Part shown: positions 1 to 9,029 of the stretch, one piece after another
Layout of the letters: each line of letters opens with the position of its first letter
Position numbering within the stretch: position 1 is the first letter of the stretch
From: an uncultured bacterium
Lineage (GTDB): Bacteria; Bacillota; Clostridia; Lachnospirales; Lachnospiraceae
Assembly (NCBI GenBank): GCA_947383005.1
Contig: CANDBT010000042.1
Coordinates: forward strand, 1-38,730
Length of the DNA: 38,730 nucleotides
Reading direction: 5' to 3'
Translations under genes and position numbers: made by a program
The notes under the pieces: generated by a model
The model's database searches: none
What the model was told of the DNA's origin: nothing
The model's input: only the letters and a program-made list of their open reading frames with translations

Positions 1-319
1 AACAAAAAATCAAAAAAATCGACAGCAAAATCTTACATATCGAACTCTTATCAGGAAAACTCAAATTTCCATAGACACAGAATTCTTTACATCCTCCTCT
101 AAATTCCTTTTTTCTTCTCTTTCGAAAATGATTTTCCAGGGAGGCTACAGCCCATATAGGCCACGGCCTCCCCTATTATTCTGTCAATTATCCTCCCCGT
201 ACCAATCCGTCTGCCATCAGCCCGGCATTAACCCTGTTGCCTGCGGCCAATGCCGCATAGGCATCCGCACCGGGCAATTTCCCATCCAGGGCGGCTCCGT
301 CCTATTTCCTCTATTTCTT
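1..319. other. Non-coding stretch downstream of the S8 protease
   Basis: I see no credible gene here. The short plus-strand frames lack ribosome sites and overlap the protease tail. A hairpin with seven-base arms GGGAGGC/GCCTCCC at 139-172 lies about 150 bases beyond the protease stop and could be a weak transcription end for that minus-strand gene. It is not followed by a good T run on that strand, so the terminator call is tentative. Confidence 0.4.
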
Positions 320-1894
320 CTATTTCCCATAAGTCATCGCTGCATAAGCATCTACCATACCACCAGATATCAATTTTCCCTCCAGACCCTCCAGCTTCCT
401 GGCAGAATTTATCAAAACAGTCTTTACATCTTGAAGATTTAAATCTGTTCGATAAGAATACAAAAGCGCTGCCACCCCGGTTACCATAGGAGCCGACATG
501 GAGGTTCCACTCATAAATGCATAAGAATCATTGGTTATCGTACTGACAATGTAAGTACCCGGCGCCGCAATATGAATCAAATTGGGACTGTAATTAGAAC
601 TTTTGGCCAGGCTTCCATCAAACATCAAATTTGCCACAGAAATGACATTTTCCAGGTTATAAGCCGCCGGATAATCCGGATATTCATCGACATTGCAGCC
701 TACTCCCTGTTTATTGCCATTCCCTGCCGCAACAATAAACAGCATTTTCGATTCTCTCATCACCTGCTCCAAACGTGGATAATAAGTCTCCGTTCCAAAA
801 CTCAAATTGCAAATGGAAGCACCGTTGGCCTCTGCATATCGAATGGCATTGATCACCGCTTCCTCCTCACCGATCCCCAATACGGTTCCCAATGCTTTTA
901 AAGGCATAATCTTAACGTAACGATTGTCGGCAATTCCGGCAATTCCCATGGACTTGCGGGTAGCTGCAATTGTCCCGGCAGCATGGGTGCCATGGTTATC
1001 CTCCTCCCCCACATACACCTGATTACTATCGCTAAAAAAATTCCAGCCGTTTACATCATCAATGTATCCATTCCCATCATTATCTATCCCATCACCAGGA
1101 ATTTCGTCTTCATTAACCCAAATTGCATCTTTCAGCTCCGAATGGTTGATATCAATTCCCGTGTCAATAACTGCCACCACAACGGCACGATGTTCTTCCG
1201 TACTGGCATCATACAACTCCCAAGCCGGACGGATATTGATATCCATTCCTTTTATAGAAGTAATCGTATCCAGTTCATAAGCGCTCGGGCCTTCAACCGG
1301 TGCCGGAATCCCCAAAGCATTGGCTAAATCAATCGTAGTAGCTAGTACAGGATCACTGTCACGAAAACGGTTTACTACTTCCTGGTACTGCAACTCTCCG
1401 TCATTTTTCAGCCCCCACTGATATCGGGCATAGGGATCGCCCAGCGATAAATTGGCTTCTCCCGGTCCATAAACATAAGATGAGAACTGTCCGGGTCTCC
1501 CTGCCGCATCCTGCGCTGCCAAATCCGTTGCCAGATTCCCTGCCATCACTTCCTGTGCCTGCGCCATTTCTGAAAGCCCTGCCGGTGTTCCCTGCATTGC
1601 TGCCACAAAAAAACTTGTTGTTGGCTCTTGTATTGCTGCTGAAAGCTCTGTGGTTTCCTCCTGTATTGCTACCGCGGAAAACGCTATTGTTTCTAGTGTT
1701 GCCACTGTTTCCTGTCTGGCTGCTATTTCCTGTCCCGCCGCTGTTTCCTGTCCTGCTGCTATTTCCTGTCCCGCTGTTATATCCTGTGTCATCTTCGCCT
1801 CTCGTGTTGCTGCTGTTCCTTGTGGTACTGCAAATAACAGGCCCATAACAAAAATTCCGCTAAGAAGGCCAAATCCCGTTTTATACAATGTCAT
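320..1894 (-). CDS. Secreted S8 family (subtilisin-like) serine protease
   Basis: A 524-residue subtilase. Residues 1-29 form a signal peptide (basic start, hydrophobic core, Ala-rich end), so it is probably exported. Residues 38-62 are an imperfect AAGQE(I/T) repeat inside a low-complexity, Gln/Glu/Ala/Thr-rich segment running to about residue 130. The catalytic triad is visible: Asp244 in VIDTGID, His301 in NHGTHAAG and Ser465 in GTSMSAP, with the oxyanion Asn392 in AAGNGN. The segment between Asp and His has the DGIDNDGNGYIDD-type insert seen in many clostridial and cyanobacterial subtilases, which could bind calcium. The catalytic domain ends close to the C-terminus and there is no cell-wall anchor. 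The gene stands alone. Its substrate is unknown; the low-complexity region may be a propeptide or spacer. Confidence 0.93.
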   Translation of the reverse strand: MTLYKTGFGLLSGIFVMGLLFAVPQGTAATREAKMTQDITAGQEIAAGQETAAGQEIAARQETVATLETIAFSAVAIQEETTELSAAIQEPTTSFFVAAMQGTPAGLSEMAQAQEVMAGNLATDLAAQDAAGRPGQFSSYVYGPGEANLSLGDPYARYQWGLKNDGELQYQEVVNRFRDSDPVLATTIDLANALGIPAPVEGPSAYELDTITSIKGMDINIRPAWELYDASTEEHRAVVVAVIDTGIDINHSELKDAIWVNEDEIPGDGIDNDGNGYIDDVNGWNFFSDSNQVYVGEEDNHGTHAAGTIAATRKSMGIAGIADNRYVKIMPLKALGTVLGIGEEEAVINAIRYAEANGASICNLSFGTETYYPRLEQVMRESKMLFIVAAGNGNKQGVGCNVDEYPDYPAAYNLENVISVANLMFDGSLAKSSNYSPNLIHIAAPGTYIVSTITNDSYAFMSGTSMSAPMVTGVAALLYSYRTDLNLQDVKTVLINSARKLEGLEGKLISGGMVDAYAAMTYGK

Positions 1895-2031
1895 CTTCCA
1901 AACTCCTTACGCTGCATACCTGAGTGCCATCTGTTTTTCTCAACTTTATTCTCTGGCCGGACAAAAATCAACTCTGGAATCATCTGCGCGGGATTATACC
2001 ATATCCTTCGAACGCCTTTCCCACTCCGAGA

Positions 2032-2229
2032 GATGCGCACAGTTCGCTTACGTATTTGTCCTCCCTCTGGGCGGACGCGAACTGGCGCGGGTATAATCTC
2101 TGTCGAGATTATATCATGTCCTCCGGACATGCTCCCTCCGGGGGGATGCGCACAGTTCGCTTACGTATTTGTCCTCCCTTTGGTCGGACGCGAACTGGCG
2201 CAGGTATAATCTCTGTCGAGATTATACCA
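2032..2229. repeat. Two-unit intergenic direct repeat with internal hairpins
   Basis: Two 85-bp units, 2032-2116 and 2145-2229, start 113 bp apart and differ at only a few bases. Each holds two dyads: an outer pair built on CAGTTCGC/GCGAACTG, and TATAATCTC/GAGATTATA with a four-base loop. A partial third copy of the TATAATC-type end lies just upstream near 1991. The unit resembles a REP- or MITE-like intergenic element. It sits upstream of the S8 protease and downstream of no plus-strand gene, and long open frames through it are artefacts. Confidence 0.75.
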
Positions 2230-2290
2230 TAAATTTTATCATGACTGTATGAAAAATATGTGAAGTTTGCTTGATTAATCATTTAAAACT

Positions 2291-2650
2291 TTATGACAAA
2301 AGCTTCTCTGCCCACTCTGTTTCCTTAAAACCCACAAGTATCTTTTTATCATCTACAATCAGTGGGCGTTTTACAAGCATTCCGTTGGTTGCAAGAAGCT
2401 TTAACTGTTCTTCCTCGCTCATAACCGGCAGCTTGTCCTTTAACTGCATATTTTTATACAACAATCCGCTTGTGTTAAAAAATTTCTTAAGCGGCAAACC
2501 GCTTTTCTCATACCACTGTTTTAGCTCACCATATGATGGATTTTCGTCCGCAATATGGCGGTCTGTATAAGCAATCTTGTGAGCTTCTAACCACTTTTTT
2601 GCTTTTTGGCAAGTGGAACATTTGGGGTATTGTATAAATAACATATTCAT
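2291..2650 (-). CDS. ArsC/Spx-family thioredoxin-fold protein
   Basis: A 119-residue protein with the ArsC-family fold. The N-terminal IQYPKCSTCQKAKKWL places a CxxC-type redox motif at the start of the first helix, and the C-terminal half has the RPLIVDD and VGF strand typical of the family. The length matches the 110-130 residues of Spx, MgsR and YffB-type proteins. Members either reduce arsenate or disulfides with glutathione/thioredoxin or bind RNA polymerase (Spx). No arsenic genes lie nearby, so an arsenate reductase call would be an over-reading. A generic ArsC-family oxidoreductase is the safe name. The start has a usable purine-rich site upstream and the gene appears monocistronic. 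Confidence 0.9.
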   Translation of the reverse strand: MNMLFIQYPKCSTCQKAKKWLEAHKIAYTDRHIADENPSYGELKQWYEKSGLPLKKFFNTSGLLYKNMQLKDKLPVMSEEEQLKLLATNGMLVKRPLIVDDKKILVGFKETEWAEKLLS

Positions 2651-2698
2651 TCTCCTTGTACCTATCCATAACTATACCATTAGTTCTTCAATTTATTT

Positions 2699-4039
2699 CT
2701 ATTTTCTCTTCACATCTATCCACCCATAACTTCGCATTTCCTGACGAAACGCACTTCTCCGGGAATACTTGTCCTTGTATGATGTCATAAGCCTCTGCTT
2801 TGCGCCTTTCTCCCCCAAAGATTCCTGCACCCCGCCTAATGCGGCAATATATGCGGCACATTCCCCATAATAGTTTCTGCGGTTTGCGTCCATGATTCCC
2901 TCCACCCTTCTCTCAAGCAAACCTGCTATTTTTTTCATTGCACAGGCTTTGGTATCTGGATCCATCCGCACCACGGATTTCCATTTCAAAAACAATTCAT
3001 AAAACAAAACGTTTTCATTAGCGCCTTTTTGGTCATATGTACTCTTTAAATATTCTTCCGCCGAGAAATCCACCGCAGATTTTATCATACAAGCCATGGC
3101 AGTTATTCCCTTGCCCATCTGCTGGCCCTCATAAAGATACCACAAATACAATGCGATTCCCTGCTTCATAAAAGTTCCTGACCATCCGAGCGCCTTCGGC
3201 TTATTCAGGCCATCAGCCAACACCCCGGCAAACTGCCCGTCCAGAAATCTGAGCAATAAAATCATATTGCTGTCTGGTCTGTTTTCCTCCCTCTCAGAAT
3301 GCGTGCGCTCTCTTCTGGGCATATCACAGAAACCATCACTTTTGTACGAAGGTAATGTCATAAATATTTTCTGAATCTCTCTTCTTTTCTTTTCACTTTC
3401 ATCCCCATTTAACCGGGCACGGAGATAATTCAATGCAGATGTATCCGATTCATACGCGGCAAAATAGCACTTTTCCAACAGAGAAGAATCTTCATTTGCC
3501 TCAACAATATATTCTGCTGTCTTCAAAGCCACCCTGCTCCTCATAATATATTTCTTTGGTATCATCTCCATTGCCTTCGTCCCTATGGATATCCTGTCCC
3601 TTGCATCCACACACTGCCCATTTTCTAATATGTTCAGATATAATCCTGGATGGGCAACAACATATTTCTCTGCATACCGGCCAGCCGCGGAGACATCATT
3701 CAACAAATTGACTGCTTCCTGGATTAGGCGGTCAGCCTCGCGCCCTGTTTTTGTACCGAGACAGTCAATCCAGTGCACCAGAAAATCCTGAAAATCAGGC
3801 AGATCTTCCTCTCCATGCTGCATAATGGCTTCCAGGGTGATTTCTTTTCCGGCATTTACAATAATCCCATACAGTGCTTCAGGCCGCTTTTCTAAAGATA
3901 CCGCATGGTATGCGCAATATACCGTGTCAAAAATTACCTCCTGCAGATCGCATGGCAGAAGTTCACGATCCGCCATATCTTTCAGTGAAAGTTCCTCGTC
4001 GCCAAAATCATCGCAGCACAGAATCTCCATAGAAAACAA
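2699..4039 (-). CDS. Uncharacterised protein, 3' part of a gene split by an in-frame TAG
   Basis: A 446-codon open frame of unknown function. It starts on the codon directly after the stop of the 142-residue frame at 4040-4468 and is in the same reading frame. The first possible start is TTG at 4039, and the first ATG is at 4030 (SMEILCCDD). No good ribosome site precedes either. The simplest reading is that this is the bulk of a single protein of about 589 residues, interrupted by one nonsense codon. The protein looks soluble and largely alpha-helical, with evenly spaced amphipathic helices that suggest a TPR- or HEAT-like repeat scaffold (inference). No catalytic motif is recognised. It follows the flavodoxin gene in one transcription unit. 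Confidence 0.6.
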   Translation of the reverse strand: MFSMEILCCDDFGDEELSLKDMADRELLPCDLQEVIFDTVYCAYHAVSLEKRPEALYGIIVNAGKEITLEAIMQHGEEDLPDFQDFLVHWIDCLGTKTGREADRLIQEAVNLLNDVSAAGRYAEKYVVAHPGLYLNILENGQCVDARDRISIGTKAMEMIPKKYIMRSRVALKTAEYIVEANEDSSLLEKCYFAAYESDTSALNYLRARLNGDESEKKRREIQKIFMTLPSYKSDGFCDMPRRERTHSEREENRPDSNMILLLRFLDGQFAGVLADGLNKPKALGWSGTFMKQGIALYLWYLYEGQQMGKGITAMACMIKSAVDFSAEEYLKSTYDQKGANENVLFYELFLKWKSVVRMDPDTKACAMKKIAGLLERRVEGIMDANRRNYYGECAAYIAALGGVQESLGEKGAKQRLMTSYKDKYSRRSAFRQEMRSYGWIDVKRK

Positions 4040-4468
4040 CTAATTTCCGATTTCGAAGCCTTCCTGATACCTTTCCCTGTCCATGCAGATATGAACAAAA
4101 CCACAGGCTTCCGCCAGCATGTCCGAAATACCGCTCTCGTCCTCATAATAGTATTCCTCATTGCTGTCATCATACCAATCGTCATATTCTTCATTTACTA
4201 TAGCGCTGATTGCAACTTCCTGGGAATCGATGATCTCTAAATTATTTTTGACAGATTTGTACATCTCATCAAACTCAGGTTCTTTTTCCCAAACTTTGGC
4301 TGGTTCTTTTTCCCTTTCTCCCCCCGCCGCCTTCAGCCTGTTCAGGAACCCCTCCCTGCTGTGCTCTGGCAGGACACGCCCGATATCGTGAATAAATGAC
4401 ACAAGCTGTTCCTTTGAGTATTTCGCTGTAATAGCGTCCGTCTGCTTTAAAAAATTAGTCAGGTTCAT
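4040..4468 (-). CDS. Uncharacterised protein, 5' part of the TAG-interrupted gene
   Basis: 142 residues, starting MNLTNFLKQTDAIT. The start overlaps the flavodoxin stop as ATGA, so translation is coupled. The last third is very acidic and Tyr-rich (EEYDDWYDDSNEEYYYEDE), followed by a helix that runs into IGN and then TAG at 4040-4042. The same frame stays open for another 446 codons beyond the stop. Either the gene is a recent nonsense pseudogene, or the two parts are made separately by reinitiation, or the TAG is a sequencing error. I do not recognise the family. Confidence 0.6.
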   Translation of the reverse strand: MNLTNFLKQTDAITAKYSKEQLVSFIHDIGRVLPEHSREGFLNRLKAAGGEREKEPAKVWEKEPEFDEMYKSVKNNLEIIDSQEVAISAIVNEEYDDWYDDSNEEYYYEDESGISDMLAEACGFVHICMDRERYQEGFEIGN

Positions 4469-4935
4469 AAGCCTACCTCTGTTTTGTGAGGATTGTTCAT
4501 CTGTATTTTATTGTAAAACGCCACAGCTCCGGCAATGTCCTCTTTTGTCGGATGTCCTTTGGCAATACCACCCACCAGCTTAAACGGGCCATAAGTGTCA
4601 TAACCTTTGCAGCCATAATTTCCCAACACTTTCGCCCCCTTTGCTTCCAGCGTTCTGGTAATATTCTTCACATACCCGCCGGCCGGACTCCCGCAAGTAT
4701 AAAGAAGAAACACCTGGGCGCCGGCTGGAATTTTTTCAGCAAATTTCTCCATACGTTTGTAAAACTTTCCAAAAGCAATCCCCGAAGCAAGACCGATCCT
4801 GTCATAACCTGACAGCTCTAAGGAACCCGCATTTTCAATGCTGACAGTTTCCACATTATCCTTCACCGCAATTGCCTCTACAAGCCTTTTCGTATTCCCA
4901 TGATGAGTGGATTCATAAATGATAATGGATTTCAT
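4465..4935 (-). CDS. Flavodoxin family protein
   Basis: 156 residues with a flavodoxin-like fold. The FMN phosphate-binding loop is at the N-terminus (IIIYESTHHGNTKRLVEAI, residues 4-22), matching the T/S-x-T-G-x-T pattern with His-Gly-Asn in place of Thr-Gly-Asn. The middle holds the YTCGSPAGG loop and the later GNYGCKGYDTYGPFKL loop expected near the isoalloxazine ring. The length is that of short-chain flavodoxins. It probably carries electrons in the cytoplasm; the partner is unknown. It is the first gene of a coupled unit, its stop overlapping the next start (ATGA). The ribosome site GAGGACTG lies just upstream of its ATG. Confidence 0.88.
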   Translation of the reverse strand: MKSIIIYESTHHGNTKRLVEAIAVKDNVETVSIENAGSLELSGYDRIGLASGIAFGKFYKRMEKFAEKIPAGAQVFLLYTCGSPAGGYVKNITRTLEAKGAKVLGNYGCKGYDTYGPFKLVGGIAKGHPTKEDIAGAVAFYNKIQMNNPHKTEVGL

Positions 4936-4971
4936 AAAACAGTCCTCCTCATATCTCCAAAACTGCGCTTT

Positions 4972-5481
4972 TTATCTCCGTGATCTAAACCCATACTCTT
5001 TCTTTAACCTCTCAAAAATTTCAAAAGCTACCGGGCATATTCTTATCGTATCCAACATGCCCAGCAAACTTGATAATCTTTCCGGCTGATCCGTATACGG
5101 ATATTTTTTGCAGCTTTCTGGTTTACAATCCCGCAGTTTACAGTTACCATCCTCCTGCAAAAAATCGCACGGCTTATGCCTGGTCTGATAATCCATGCCA
5201 TACTCTCCTTTTTCCAAATAGGCATCAATAAACTGTTCGGGTGTGATTCCTAAATACTTCGCATCCTTGTCAACATCTTCTGCCGGAATACTTCCTTTGT
5301 ACATTTTGCAGCAGTTTCTGCATTTACTGCAATCATACTCTGCAAATAACTCTCTATGTAATCGTAAAAACTGCCTGTCCAACTCATCCTCGTCTGCATG
5401 ACATTTCAGGAAGCTACGAAATTTAAAATTTTCGTTTTCCTTTTTCTTGGCTTCTGCTCTTATTTTGTTTGGTTGAATCAC
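4972..5481 (-). CDS. YkgJ-family cysteine cluster protein
   Basis: 169 residues with the cysteine spacing of the YkgJ family (zinc- or iron-chelating): CSKCRNCC at about residues 55-62, then CDFL, CKLRDC and ESCKKYPY further on, and a last Cys near residue 149. The charged N-terminus (KIRAEAKKKENENFKF) is common in longer Clostridia members. The family is thought to bind metal, and its biochemical role is not settled. It lies 36 bases upstream of the flavodoxin gene on the same strand, so a shared transcript and a redox link are possible but unproven. Confidence 0.88.
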   Translation of the reverse strand: MIQPNKIRAEAKKKENENFKFRSFLKCHADEDELDRQFLRLHRELFAEYDCSKCRNCCKMYKGSIPAEDVDKDAKYLGITPEQFIDAYLEKGEYGMDYQTRHKPCDFLQEDGNCKLRDCKPESCKKYPYTDQPERLSSLLGMLDTIRICPVAFEIFERLKKEYGFRSRR

Positions 5482-5544
5482 TTATCCCCTGTTCCTTTCT
5501 TCATTCTTCTCCGCTATGTTATTTCTTACTTTACAATCATCTAT

Positions 5545-6311
5545 TCATAAATCATAGTGTAAACGGCCAGTTTTCTTTGCTGCCAAATAAATCTGTTTGG
5601 ACTGTTCTGACATATTTCTTCCCAAACACACACCAGATGGGACAACAATTCCATTATAAATAATAGCATTCCCGAATGGTATCAATGTTGCTTCTATAAT
5701 CTGCGGCATGGGATAACCTTCCTGCATTTCTCTCCACGAAGAATAAATCCCTTTCACAATGTATACCTCATTGTTATCAGCAGAAATTAAAACAGAGCCA
5801 TTTCTCAAATGTCTGTCCACAATAAATTTCTTTTCTTCAACTTCAATAACTGTTCCATTTAAAGAATGCGCTAATCTACTTAAAAAATTTTGACTTTTTA
5901 TTGAATTCCTAAATCCTTCTGTTGACAGTTTTATAACTTCAAACAAAAAATTTTTGTAGATAAGATATTTTTTTATTTCCTCCGACATCTCTGTTGTTAA
6001 AGTCCCCGAAAGCGTTGGCGTTGCACTATCAAACAATGTTTTAACATCAATATAAACAGTAATTACATCTTTATTTCCCTTCATGTCAGCAATTGACTTT
6101 TGAAATATTGTTGACTTTCCAGTTCCTTTTCTTCCTTTTAATATTGATGTTCTCGGTAAATTTACCTGTTGTAATATCCCTTCATTTGGATGCAAATCTG
6201 TATAAATTTCATCTATAATATTTTTGCCCTCATGTTCTATCTCAGCTCACCTCACCTGATTAATTTCAAAGAATTGGCAAACATTAAAAAAGCATTTTGT
6301 ATCTCCATCAT
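5545..6311 (-). pseudogene. Remnant of a P-loop ATPase, chimeric and frameshifted
   Basis: The longest frame (216 codons, 5545-6195) has a Walker A motif, LKGRKGTGKSTIF, within 30 residues of its apparent TTG start. That is too close to the end for a normal ATPase. Reading upstream in the same frame gives another 16 or so sensible codons (EHEGKNIIDEIYTD) back to a TGA near 6246. A plausible real start, ATG at 6306-6311 (MEIQNAFLMFANSLKL), lies in another frame across a TGAGGTGA tract. Beyond about residue 110 the sequence changes character to a small beta-rich domain ending AAKKTGRLHYDL, with no Walker B. I read this as the head of an ORC/AAA-type ATPase fused by deletion to the tail of an unrelated protein. 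Loss of function is likely. Confidence 0.6.
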
Positions 6312-6388
6312 ATAAAATCTTCCTCTTGTTCTTTGAAAACATTATCGCCCAATATATATCAAAAAATTAAATTACTTTCATCATTTTA

Positions 6389-6688
6389 TTAATTAGGGCT
6401 GTTTGTGGCTTTCCCATTATCTTCTACCAACGCAGCATTGCGAAAGTGATGTAATGCCTGCTTACGAAAAGTCTCCCTGCTGTTTTCCGCATACGTCGAA
6501 CCATAATATGTATTGGCAAACTGGATAATATCATGAATACGAATCCACTCATTTCCGGCATCTTTCCATAATGCATCCTGTTTGATCCCTGCCATTGCCA
6601 ATATCACATAACAGCAAATATCCGCTTGCTGTGCTTTAGGCATTCCGAGCATTTTCAGAAGTTCTCTTGCCTCATCAATTTTACCCAC
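6389..6688 (-). pseudogene. Truncated BsuBI/PstI-type restriction endonuclease remnant
   Basis: 99 codons match the N-terminal 99 residues of the intact endonuclease at 32750-33667 with only seven differences (92 of 99 identical by eye). The match ends at KATNSPN, where a stop follows directly and the intact gene continues RYRLTEE. The catalytic C-terminal two thirds are missing. As in the intact locus, the GTG start overlaps the end of the methyltransferase frame. It is a dead duplicate or relic of the same restriction-modification family, cut by a deletion that joins it to the ATPase remnant. Confidence 0.9.
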
Positions 6689-8146
6689 AGTATCCCTCCA
6701 ATATCATATTACAGTTATTTTCTGACATATCCTTGCTTTTCATCAGTTTCCTGCCCATTTCTTGTATGCTTTCTAAATCAAGCACAGGCATTGCATTAAT
6801 TTCTGTTGAATTTACCTGCGTTGAGCCATTCAAAATTCTATAGTATTCATCATAAAGAGTAGAATTAAAAATCACATATAATCCGTACACAAGGCATTCT
6901 GACATTTCCGTCATCAATCCATCTACAAAATTTATCTTGTTCTGTGTACTGATTTTTTTATACTGCGGATACTTCTTCGATAAATATACCCCACACTGCA
7001 GTCTGCGTCTTTCTTCTTTTGCAGTAAATCGTTTGACAAACAAATAATTTCGATTGTCCTGCATCGAACCCTTTTGATCTGTCACCACATACTCGTGTTC
7101 TTTCTGAATAGGAAACTGCACTTCTCCCTGCTTGATATGCTGCGAATAAAAGAGTGGAATTGCTCCATCCTCTGCATCATCACGAAGTATCTCACGATTG
7201 CGAAAGTCAACTGTCAATCCTGTTTTCATTTTCAGCCCAATGTCCGGCAATGTTTTATCGAATCTATGTAGTCGTTCCAACACAGAAACTTCTTTTTCAT
7301 CTGTTACTAAATAAACATAATAATCATCTCCCGAAACTACAAGGCTATACGGTACAGTCAGCGAAGTCAGATTATCAAAATCATTATTTGACTGTGAAGA
7401 AGTAATTGTAACATTTTCCGGCGTTTGATATGTCTTTTTTACTTTTATTATGATTGTTTCCTGTAAGACATCTTCTTTATCAAACACCTTATTCCTGCTT
7501 ATAAATAAATGAATATGCTCTAATTTCCCTTCTGTAAGAAAATACTGTCTAAAACGCTTAAAATAAGCCCCTGAGGTCCATGAACGAGGGATAATATACA
7601 CCATTTCGCTACCATTGCAGCAAAAATGAAATATAAATTAGGTGATCCATAACATACGTCCGGCATCGCCGCCGCTTCCGGCGCATCTTTAGATATCTTC
7701 ATATATGGAGGGTTTCCAATCACAAAATCATACTCCTTAGGTTCGGGATTACCGCCTAACATATGATTAAAGTCCAAATACTGACTTGTAATATAGTTAT
7801 CTGTAATAATGTTAATCTGAAGGTCTTTTTCTGAATTTGCCTGACAAGTGCGCAGATTTTCTCTTAGCAATCCCAAAATATTGTCATCATTCTCATAACA
7901 GGTCAATTCTATCGACCGAACAGAAGCCACCCGCTCCAATCGTTCTAAAAGTGCACACGACAATATGCCTGAACCTGCTCCTGCATCTAAAATGCGAACC
8001 TTAGACAAGCTTTGAGGAATTGTATATAGTTCAGCCATAAAATGTGCTGTTTCTTTACTTGTAAAAAACTGACCATATTTTTTTCGCTCTTTTTTAGGCA
8101 TACCATCAATATATCTAATTGTACGTTCAATAATACAATCTAACAT
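6681..8146 (-). pseudogene. Frameshifted N6-adenine DNA methyltransferase (BsuBI/PstI-type) remnant
   Basis: Two frames, 7520-8146 and 6681-7604, together align with the intact 495-residue methyltransferase at 33660-35147. The first part keeps KYGQFFTSKETA, motif I (LDAGAGSGIL) and the NPPYMKI motif. The second keeps the target-recognition region through the shared end ILEGYCG. Between them, the 30 bases that separate two ATG codons in the intact gene (encoding GLFNLDSEGE) are replaced by eight, GTAGCGAA. This 22-base net loss shifts the frame. Catalytic motifs survive upstream of the shift, but the target-recognition half is lost in frame, so activity is unlikely. Confidence 0.92.
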
Positions 8147-8328
8147 CCTATTCCTCTGCTTTCATGCAATATATCCTTTAAGACGCTCTGCTGCCAGTCT
8201 TTATATCTCATTATATGTTTTTTCCAATGAAGGCTTTGCCTTTTCAATCGCTTTAATTTTAGCACATCTGCATACACTTTTCTACTGATTTCAAAAGAAT
8301 AGGCGACTTTACCTATTTTCGCTCTCAT
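8140..8328 (-). CDS. Small uncharacterised frame abutting the methyltransferase relic
   Basis: 62 codons, rich in Lys and Arg, with a stop that overlaps the relic methyltransferase start as ATGTTAG. I do not recognise it. The intact locus has the retron-type RT at this position, and this frame does not resemble that RT's C-terminus. It may be a fragment of an older upstream gene or not a gene at all. Confidence 0.25.
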   Translation of the reverse strand: MRAKIGKVAYSFEISRKVYADVLKLKRLKRQSLHWKKHIMRYKDWQQSVLKDILHESRGIGC

Positions 8329-8442
8329 GAATATTAACTACTCTATTATCTGATTCAAATTTTTTCTTTCCATATTTGGGATATCCGTCAAAGCACATAT
8401 ATCTTCATAATGCCAATCATCACATTCATCAAAGCACACCTG

Positions 8443-8960
8443 TTATTTCCGTTTCTTAAATATCCGAAAAGGTCTGCTGGTAGAATTGTCATATATATGG
8501 CAAATATCGCAAACTTTGACTACATCCTTAACCAAAGCCAATGCCTTATCATATCGTGCAACTATCTTCTCTTCCGGCACATCATGTCCACTAGATTCCG
8601 CCCTTGCCTTTACGCGCCATACATTAATCATGGAATCCGCTGTCAAAATATAATAGCAGCGTATAAAATATACCTTTTCCCTTGCTCTTTTTAATAGCTT
8701 CAAGTTTCGTTTTGTTGACAGCACTGTTTCAAAACAAAATTCTGCATCTGTTTCAAGTGTTCTTCCCGCTGCTTTTTTGCTAATTGTGCTGCTTCTAAAT
8801 CAGAACATTTCAAATATTTTTTTATTTCATCTGCATTAATATAGTCCATTGGCGGTTTTAATAATTGTGTAAACGTACTTTTTCCGGAACCGTTTGGGCC
8901 GGCAAAGACAACAATTTCAGGCTTTTTTGAAATTCGCTCACTATAGCGCTCCTTTCTCAT
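8443..8960 (-). pseudogene. Zeta-toxin-like P-loop kinase, frameshifted
   Basis: Frame one (to 8700) starts MRKERYSERISKKPEIV and has Walker A in VVFAGPNGSGKSTFT, then YINADEI, the usual acidic/Asn stretch of zeta-like UDP-sugar kinases. It runs out after QMQNF. Frame two (8443-8724) continues the fold with ETVLSTKRNLKLL, the substrate-side motif and the C-terminal helices (YDKALALVKD, IYDNS). One missing base in the T-rich run near 8725-8735 separates the two: the bases still read EFCFETVLSTKRN in the second frame. The complete product would be about 170 residues, normal for this short zeta-like family. The known family role is phosphorylating UDP-N-acetylsugars in toxin-antitoxin systems. 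The partner upstream is also broken. Confidence 0.8.
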
Positions 8961-9029
8961 CCTTCTTCCCACTTCTTTTCGTGTTCCATCATCATTCTCC
9001 TGATATATAATCTGACTTTCCCTATCATA

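Noticed and set aside
128-2232. Several plus-strand frames of 72-148 codons opposite the S8 protease and repeat
   Set aside because: They are antisense shadows of the protease or run through the repeat, lack ribosome sites and show odd composition (for example long Leu/Pro/Val runs).
4040-4042. TAG as pyrrolysine or suppressed amber codon
   Set aside because: No pyrrolysine genes, no special downstream structure and no methylamine link are visible. Plain nonsense is simpler.
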